NCBI GenBank assembly: GCA_022225965.2
Contig: JAKJXP020000014.1
Location: forward strand, 310,001-374,000
Direction of reading: 5' to 3'
DNA: 64,000 nt
From: Diatrype stigma
Lineage: Eukaryota > Ascomycota > Sordariomycetes > Xylariales > Diatrypaceae
The first letter of the stretch is position 1, and each line of letters starts with the position of its first letter. Positions 57,218-64,000 of this stretch are shown piece by piece. Under the pieces are notes generated by a model. That model did no database searches. It was not told the DNA's origin and saw only the letters and a list, made by a program, of their open reading frames with translations. The position numbers were made by a program, and so were the translations under genes.

Positions 57218-58161
57218 GTTGTATAACCTTTGCCGCTGTTGTTGGTTTGTTGCCCTTGTAGGCTAGCTACTCTTATGTCAATGCCAACGCCGAGTGCTTG
57301 CTGAGAGTGAATGGAAAGCAAGGCAGAAACCTGCAGAATACTGATGGCTGGTTTGGCTTAACGGCAAGCTGGAAAGTAGGTGTGAAATAGGGAGATGGAA
57401 TGTAAATGGGAACGGTAAGGGAATTGGAGATGGCTAAAATGAATGAAGTGAAGGAATATTTTTACTAAGTGGCTGTCTGCATCGCCGCGATCATCAGATT
57501 TCGTGGTGTTAACACGCAATCACTGAACAGTGAAGGCACAGACAGTGACACAGCAGACAGCTTGGGTAGGTAGTTTTAGGTACTGACATGTGGTTTGTAC
57601 CGGGGTCGGGGGGTCGGGGGGTCGGGACCAGCTGAGAGTTCCAAGCTTGAGCGAGAGCCGCTAGTCCAGGCCGTCGCTAAGCCACATTCATATTACGAGG
57701 AAGTGACGTTCAGTCAGTCAGTACAGCTTAGTTGGCGTGGCGCATACGTTGTAGTGTACTACAATACCCGTGGACAGGGGCAGAGGGGCACAAGCATAGG
57801 TAGCTACTTCGTACAGTACCTACATACAGCCCAAGTGGATCCAACTTTCGAGTGTGACAGTAACAGCCCTGGAGTGTATTCAGCACCTAGGAATCGTCCC
57901 TGGCAGCCCTGGCAGCCTGGGCTGGGTCTTGAAGTCAGCGTGTCGGAACTCAACAGAACCAACCTTGAAGACAACATACAACGGCGGATACAGCAACCAG
58001 CTAACGACGTTCCGTTGCAGCGATATAGGCACAAGAAATCCCATTGACAAGCTGACAAGAGACGACGCCCTTTGGGGCTTGTATAGTTTCCTACCCGACA
58101 ACTGTCGACCGACCTCATATCCCAGTATTCCCATGTAGTGCTCCCAGTCGTCGACCCCATC
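57218..58161. promoter_or_regulatory. divergent promoter of nus1 and sec10
   Basis: The 944 bases separate opposite starts. A G-rich motif at 57602-57626 has four G-tracts. No gene is supported, although an open frame crosses 57595-58047. Confidence 0.5.
57602..57626 (+). promoter_or_regulatory. putative G-quadruplex motif
   Basis: Four G-tracts of four, six, six and three bases are separated by TC dinucleotides. The pattern satisfies the usual G-quadruplex rule with very short loops. It lies about 540 bases upstream of sec10 and 385 bases upstream of nus1. Confidence 0.65.
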
Positions 58162-60865
58162 ATGGAGCGGAACGGGTCTGGATCTGGATCTGGATCTGGA
58201 TCGCGAGCCCTGTTCCCAAAGGGTCCCAGCTTCACTCTTGAGGACTTCTCGAGCAAAGATTTCATCGTGCGCGACTTTGTTGACAGTCTTGCCGAGAGCG
58301 CTGTACCTGCCAACCGACGTTCCACTCCCGCCCAGCAAGCCTTCGACCCGAAACCCCTGATCAGGACCTTCGAGAGTACGACTCGACTCTTTCTTCCCAT
58401 AGCCCCCCACCCACGTGGCCTATCTCATGTGCTAACCACTGATTATTCCTTCAGGCGCACTACTAGGACTCGGAAACCTAACGGAGGAGTTGCAGGCAAA
58501 GGAGTCGGACCTTCTCTCCCAAGTCCGCCGCGCCGAAATACAACACGATCAAACCCTAGATACCCTCGGCCGGAAGCTCGAGGAATCGATTCGCCAGTTC
58601 GAAGAGCTCGACGTACGGCTTAACAACCCAAATGGAAACGATCGAAACAGTCGGGATGACGCGGACGGAAACATTGCCCTGCAGATTGGAGAGAAGCTGG
58701 AAGAACTAGACAGGAAACGGAGGCGGGCGCTGGATGCGAATTTCTTGATATCATGCTGGCTCGAGGTTAGCGAAACGGGCCAGCTCACTTCCTTACAGGA
58801 CATCCAAAGACAAGGCGGCGCAGAGAACAAGGTCAGATGTGCTGTCATTGCGCAGCAGCTGATGCGCATCAGCCAGCGGCTCGACCCAACCTCTTGGGGT
58901 TCCAACGGTCTACTCCGGAATGGAGTCACGAACGGAGCCAGTGATCCCGAGAAACTGCATAACACCCGAGAGGTCCTTGAGAAGTTCTGCGAAACCCTGG
59001 AGCAAGACCTTCTCAAGCAGTTCAACAATAGCTACCGCAAGCAAAATTTCGACGATATGAGGGAATGCGCCAAAGTTTTGCATGACTTCAACGGAGGCGC
59101 GAGCGTCATTGCAGTCTTTGTAAACCAACACCAGTTCTTCATCGACCGGGATCAGCTCCTCGCAGAGGAAGTCACTACGGATGGGGACACTTGGGAACAG
59201 CTTGCCGACCCGGATTCTGACCCCCCAGGCGTTGAGCCCAGTCTCCAGTCACTGATCGATGAGGTGCGCATTATTATGCAGGAAGAGTCTTTCATCATCA
59301 AAAGGGCGTTCCCATACTACGAAACTGTCTTGATCAAGTTCATACAACGAGTTTTCCAGCAGTCCATACAGCAAAGGCTAGAGATGGTGCTCGATAAGGC
59401 CGATACAATCTCCTCTCTAGCATTCCTCCGCTCTCTACATGCTTCCAGGAGCTATATAGGCACTCTAGTGGAGGACCTCAAATCGCACGGCCTCACGGAG
59501 CACCCGGAGCCATGCTCGGCCCAGATCGCGCAGACTCTAGACCAGCAGCTCGAGGAGCTGTTCGTGCCCTACATGATGGGGAACTCGTACATCGACCGCG
59601 AGAAGAGGAGCTTGGAGGAGCTGTACAACTCGCTGCTCTTCAAGTACAACTTGTACCACTCGCGGCGGAGGAAGGCGCCGACGGGCTTCATGGCGTCGCT
59701 CGCGCAGCAGGGGAACCAGCTCATCGCGAGCGCTAAGGATGCCTACCTGGAGCGCGTGGACTCGGCGGACCTGACGCCGACGCAGAAGGCCATGATGCTG
59801 CGCGTGGCCGGGCTTCGGGACAACGACAAGAACAAGAACGAGATCGACGTGGAAGAGGCGGCCGGGCAGCTCAGCGTGGCGTACGCGAAGCGGATGATGA
59901 CGTGGCTGGCCGAGAGCGTGCGGCGCACGCTGGAGCTCGGCAGCCCCAGCGACACGCCCAAGGACGTGGCCACGCTGCTGAACCTGCTGATGACGAGCAT
60001 GGGCCACGTGTACATCGAGACGGCGCTGGACGCGGCGCTCGAGAAGGCGGCGCAGGAGACGGCCACCAAGGCCGAGCCCGACCTCGGCTACGTGGCGGGC
60101 GTGCGGCCCGCCGTCACCATCACGAGCATCATGTCCCGCTTCGTGGCCAGCGTGCTGATCCGCCTCGCCGAGCCCAACACGACGGTGCGGCGCGCCATGG
60201 AGGCGCAGGCGCGCGCGGGCGTCGACGCCATCGAGCGCAAGGCCAACGCCGTGCTGCGCGCCACCGTCGACGTCATCGTCAACTGGACGTCGCGGTCGCT
60301 GGCGCAGCAGCGCAAGACCGACTTCCTGCCGCGCGCCGAGCTCGACGAGCTCGGCGCCGTCGAGTCCCTGCAGACGCCGACCTGCACGGCGACGTGCGCG
60401 TTCCTGGCGCGCGCCGCGCGCGCCGTGGCCGCCGCCGTCGACGGCCGCAACCTCGAGGCGTTCGGGGGCGCCCTGGCCGCCGCCGTCCAGCGCCTGCTGC
60501 TCGACCACTTCCGCCGCTTCAAGGTCAACGCCACTGGCGGGCTCATGGTCACCAAGGACATCGCCGCCTACGTGGCCGTCCTCAAGGCCGAGCTCGTCCT
60601 CTCCAAGGATGTCGAGGCCGCCGTCGAGCTGCTCTCCGAGATCGGCTACCTCTTCATCATCGGCCCCGAGGCCCTGCGCGAGCGCTCCCGCAACCTGGCC
60701 GCCGCCACCACCACCGCCGCCGCCGCCGCCGCCGCCTTCGCCGCCGCCTCGCCCGCCGCCGCCGCCATCACCAAGAAGCTCGGCAAGGCCGACTTCAAGG
60801 CCTTCGTCCAGATGCGCGACGACGCTCGCAGTCAGGGCGTCCAGGGCGTGCTCTCCGGTCTTTGA
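58162..60865 (+). CDS. sec10: exocyst complex component Sec10
   Basis: Sec10 is one of the eight exocyst subunits that tether secretory vesicles to the plasma membrane at hyphal tips and septa. Exons are 58162-58375 and 58455-60865 (intron 58376-58454 with a GCTAAC branch site), giving 874 residues, the usual length. The N-terminus carries a Gly-Ser dipeptide run coded by a GGATCT repeat, then the conserved FTLEDFSSKDFIVRDFVDSL and AFDPKPLIRTFE in separate blocks. A coiled coil follows at about 80-150 (ELQAKESDLLSQVRRAE). The rest is all-helical, as expected for the CATCHR fold, with conserved GGASVIAVFVNQHQFFID and the C-terminal FKVNATGGLMVTKDIAAY. The last 200 residues are very Ala-rich and GC-rich. 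The start is the first ATG after the divergent promoter; an earlier in-frame start is possible. Confidence 0.95.
58174..58203 (+). repeat. GGATCT coding repeat (Gly-Ser run)
   Basis: About five 6-base units encode GSGSGSGSGS at the Sec10 N-terminus. Likely variable in length. Confidence 0.8.
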
Positions 60866-62187
60866 GTTGGGCTCCTTTTACGTATAAACCCTTGTTTCTG
60901 TCTTATCTGTTTGCATCGAGTTGTTCGACGGGAGTATCAAGTAAGCAAGTATGTTGGTTCGGAGGTTAGGGGGGAGGAAAGAAAAGGAGATGGAGAGAAG
61001 AATCAACAGAAAGAGCCGTAGCACATAAGCCAGATACGCTAAGGCATAGTAATCTGTGGATGTGGAGGGAGAAAGAAAGAAAGAAAGTATAGCTATAAGA
61101 AAGGGGAAGTCCTGCAGGGGCTGTTATGCATGGGCTGGCTATCAAGTCCGTGGTGTGCGTATGTTGTGCAGGAAACAAAACGAGTCTGTCTACATGAAAT
61201 GAAATGATACCATGGATCGAAAAATTGAGAACTGCTATGTTAGCCTTCCTGACGTGATTAATTCTCTTTGCTGTCTCAATCCTGCGTTTTTCGTCGAAGC
61301 TCGCTGAGTGCTTCGGGAATCTGGTGTTTCTTTCCCTAAGCATCTCTACGTTATTCTGCAGGTCTTACAGCGTACTCATCAGACATCAACCATTCCTGGG
61401 GCACCGATGTGGTCATTTAAGCAAGCAAGCAATTCGTTGATTTCATGAAGTTTGAGATTTGTTTCTCTTCCGACATTGACCCCCTACCCACCAGTACCAC
61501 CAGCACACCGTTCCCCCCCTCCCTCCTTCGTGATACCTAGCTAGGATATAGATAGATAATATACCTTTCTTCTCTCTGCTACGTTGGCTGTCATCATAAA
61601 ACTCCTCAACATCCATCCTGCCATCCCTCCATATTCCATTTCCTTCCATGATCCGAACGGCTCAAGTAAACTTTTTTTGTTGCTGGTCCAGCCCAGTCAC
61701 CACCATCGCCGCTAACACCCGATCTTTTTGCAGGAACCTTTCATACCGAGGCGGTTTCTTCCAACCAGCCAGGGTAAGAGTAAGGGGCTGAACGCTAGGC
61801 GCCGAAATCAATAAACAAGGGGGTATGAGGACGGGGACGAGAGGAGTCCCGGTAACCTGTAAACATGAATCCAACATGGCGTTGACCCATCAAACAAACA
61901 AGACTAAAAAACTCCACGAGGCCATGATGTGGTAAGAACATTTGAATCGTACACATTCGGAACTCCCACTCAGCTCGAGGTCTCCAATGTGCTCCTGAAT
62001 TGGGTCATGTTGTATGCACTGCCATTGAGTGCCATTGAGTGCTATAGGTGTGTCGAAGTAGGTACTGCCTGAACTTCGATTATGTCTTGCAACGTTTTAA
62101 GAGGGCATATGGAGCGTGAGATTTAATAGCCCCGCATGTCTCCCACGTCCACGTAGATGAACCAGTTGGTTGGTTCACAATATTGCC
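60866..62187. terminator. convergent 3' region between sec10 and the homeobox gene
   Basis: The 1.3 kb between two convergent genes has AAAG/AAGA runs near 61073-61105 and no supported gene. Confidence 0.45.
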
Positions 62188-64000
62188 TCATCGCCAGTTG
62201 CCTTGGCTTAACGAAAGCAAGCCAGCAATGCAATCCATGTCTGGCTTCTTGCTAGGGCTGACCTCGCCGCGCATGAAACGCTCGACCTCGTTTGGTGTAC
62301 CTTCTCGGCTGCCCTTCTCCCCGTCTTCGAAGATCATCAGCGGCGAACCCGCGTGCTTGGCATTCTTCTGTCTAGGCATGGGCGACGTGTTAGCCCTCTT
62401 GAACAAGCCGCTCTGCTCGCCTAAGACGCGTCCCATGCGGCGTAGATTGTCGCCCGCCGCAACATCAACTGCTTTCGCGGGAACTTCTGGTAGAAGCCGC
62501 CGGCGATGGCCATTTCCATTCTCTTCTGGGCTCCAGTTCTCCTTATCCGAATCACCTGATGGGCTAAGGAGGCTGACAACACCAGCTCTATGAGATTTCT
62601 TGGCTGGCTCGGGGGTTTCGATCGTGACATTAGCGTCCCTCTCCATCGTGAGGGGTGGCACGGTTTGCATTCGTGCAACGCTACTGCTTGCCCTGCTGAG
62701 CTTAGCTTTCTTCGCGCTCGTGCGAGGGACTGGTGCCGCATTGCGTTTAGTCGTGCTGGATCGCACGACGCCAGAGCAACCGTCATTGTTCAGGAGGCTG
62801 TTGAGGCTGGAAGAGCTGCTGCTTGACCGTAGGAGGCTTATAGCAGCTACAGCCGAGCCAGAAGACTCGTTCTCCGCTTGCTTGGTGAGCTCATCACGCG
62901 TGTCAGCTTCACAACATGATTCCCACGCGTGGACATCCCGCGACCGGCCATGTTTCAACTGGGGTGGAAGGTGGGCGGTGAGTGTTGAGATGGGTGGAAG
63001 GGTGATGCCAGCAAGAGCGCTCCGGCTTCTATGTAGAATCCGGTGAGTGCGGACTGGTGGTAACGTGTCGGCATCGGCTGGAAGTGGAGGTTGACCTGGC
63101 TGCGGAGGAGATGGCTGGGACGATACGAGCTCGGCCTTTCCCTCTAAGGAGAGTGATAATCGGACCTGGGAGGAAGAAGGCGGTGGAAGGATACCACCAG
63201 GCGAGCTTTGAGTAGTGGGGCTGACTGAAGACTGGAACGAATCCCTTCTATTTATTTTGTTAGCAAGCTATGGTCCAAGTACAGCTTCATGACTTATCAC
63301 ATACCTGAACGGGTCTTCGCCAGTCCGGGCAGGAGTTGAAGAGAACGAGTTTCCAAAGTTCCATCGATTTGACAAGTAACCAATTGAGTTTGACAGGGAG
63401 TAGGATAACGCCTGGGAATCCCCCTCTGGCTCTGACTTTTGGGAAGAAGGGAGCGTGTCCGATTCACTACCGCTCCTTTCGGACTTGGGTAGTCCATTGG
63501 GAGTCAATCGGCTTCCCTGGACTTGTAATGGCGAGGGCTGTGATATCCGCCGAGGTGCTATATGTGCTGGAGTCGAGGGTTGATTGACAAAGGCGGCACC
63601 CATTCCGACCTCCCCACGTGCCCCACGCGTCTCGCAGGGTTGCTCCATTATAGGTTGAGGGCCGAAGTGCACGGGTTCTGCCGACATAGGTTGCATTGCA
63701 CCACCATATCGAAGAGCAGCGATTTCCTGGGGCGACAATGGACGCGATTTCCGACGGTCATTTTGCCGGCGGTTCTGAAACCAGATCTAAATAGCAGTAG
63801 ACGCGTCAGTTTCGAAGAGTTGGACTTGTCTCGGGTTTGGTCTATGGACGCGTCCATATGTCCTGCCAGAGCTACACATAATTATTAGGCTTACCTGAAC
63901 CTCCTTCTCGTTGAGTGTAACACGCTTTACGATGTCGAGACGCGCTGCCTTGTCCGGTTTGGGGTTGGCATTATAGGCTGATTCGAGGATGGCCTTGTCT
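62188..64000 (-). CDS. homeobox transcription factor, Yox1-like (5' end beyond window)
   Basis: Three exons are visible: 64000-63895 (partial), 63786-63305 and 63247-62188, with introns 63787-63894 and 63248-63304. The first two complete most of a homeodomain: ILESAYNANPKPDKAARLDI (helices 1-2), LNEKEVQ, then across the splice IWFQNRRQNDRRKS, the DNA-recognition helix. The intron inside helix 3 is a common position for homeobox genes. The following 500 residues are Ser/Pro-rich and disordered. A conserved C-terminal block reads IAGLLSLSQGNWR. In yeasts, Yox1-type homeobox factors repress G1/S genes; the equivalent role here is inferred. The visible part encodes 548 residues; the N-terminus lies off the right edge. 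Which fungal homeobox paralogue this is cannot be settled here. Confidence 0.87.

Noticed and set aside
57595..58047. 150-codon plus-strand frame upstream of sec10
   Set aside because: It begins in the G-rich promoter motif and has no recognisable domain; the sec10 start lies just after it in a different frame.
59537..60969. Long open frames on both strands over the 3' part of sec10 (minus 59537-60508 and plus 59902-60969)
   Set aside because: Very high GC at third positions leaves few stops in the shadow frames; only the Sec10 frame shows conserved sequence.

Overview
This window is nuclear DNA of a filamentous ascomycete, most likely a sordariomycete. Genes are moderately dense and split by short GT-AG introns (about 55-230 bases) with CTAAC-type branch sites. 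Coding exons are GC-rich. Long intergenic stretches are full of TACCTAGGTA-type palindromes. Two transposon relics are AT-rich in the way repeat-induced point mutation (RIP) produces. I see no rRNA, tRNA, CRISPR array or secondary-metabolite cluster. All functional calls rest on motifs I recognise by eye; no search was run.

Layout. 0-6 kb: the 3' tip of an unknown gene, a peroxisomal 4CL-like acyl-CoA synthetase ending in AKL, and a membrane-anchored steryl ester/acid lipase. 7.8-14.2 kb: pex6 (peroxisomal AAA ATPase), convergent with a SH3BGR-type thioredoxin-fold protein. 14.4-33.3 kb: gene-poor, with a possible 96-residue Cys-rich gene, a small GPI-type protein, a broken membrane-protein remnant, a modular GH17 cell-wall glucanase and a Ser/Thr-rich GPI-type protein whose anchor lies on a short last exon. 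33.4-40.1 kb: the mitochondrial RNase II-family gene cyt-4/dss1, convergent with reg1 (PP1 regulatory subunit). 40-52.4 kb: a desert holding a 449-bp TIR element and a 3.45-kb TIR element, both with TA target duplications. 52.4-64 kb: a compact housekeeping block with trm5 and an AlkB dioxygenase (divergent), nus1 (convergent with AlkB), sec10 (divergent from nus1), and a Yox1-like homeobox gene running off the right edge.

Themes. Two peroxisome genes lie within about 5 kb of each other: a PTS1 acyl-CoA synthetase and pex6, part of the machinery that recycles the PTS1 receptor. Three secreted or wall proteins (21.5-32.4 kb) sit together in the gene-poor part. trm5 and AlkB, both nucleic-acid methylation enzymes, share a 0.7-kb divergent promoter. 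No obviously new multi-gene system is visible. The best leads are the two TIR elements, the frame-broken membrane-gene remnant, the possible small Cys-rich gene, the Lys-for-Arg change in the Nus1 C-terminal motif, and the PIP-box-like N-terminus of the AlkB protein.
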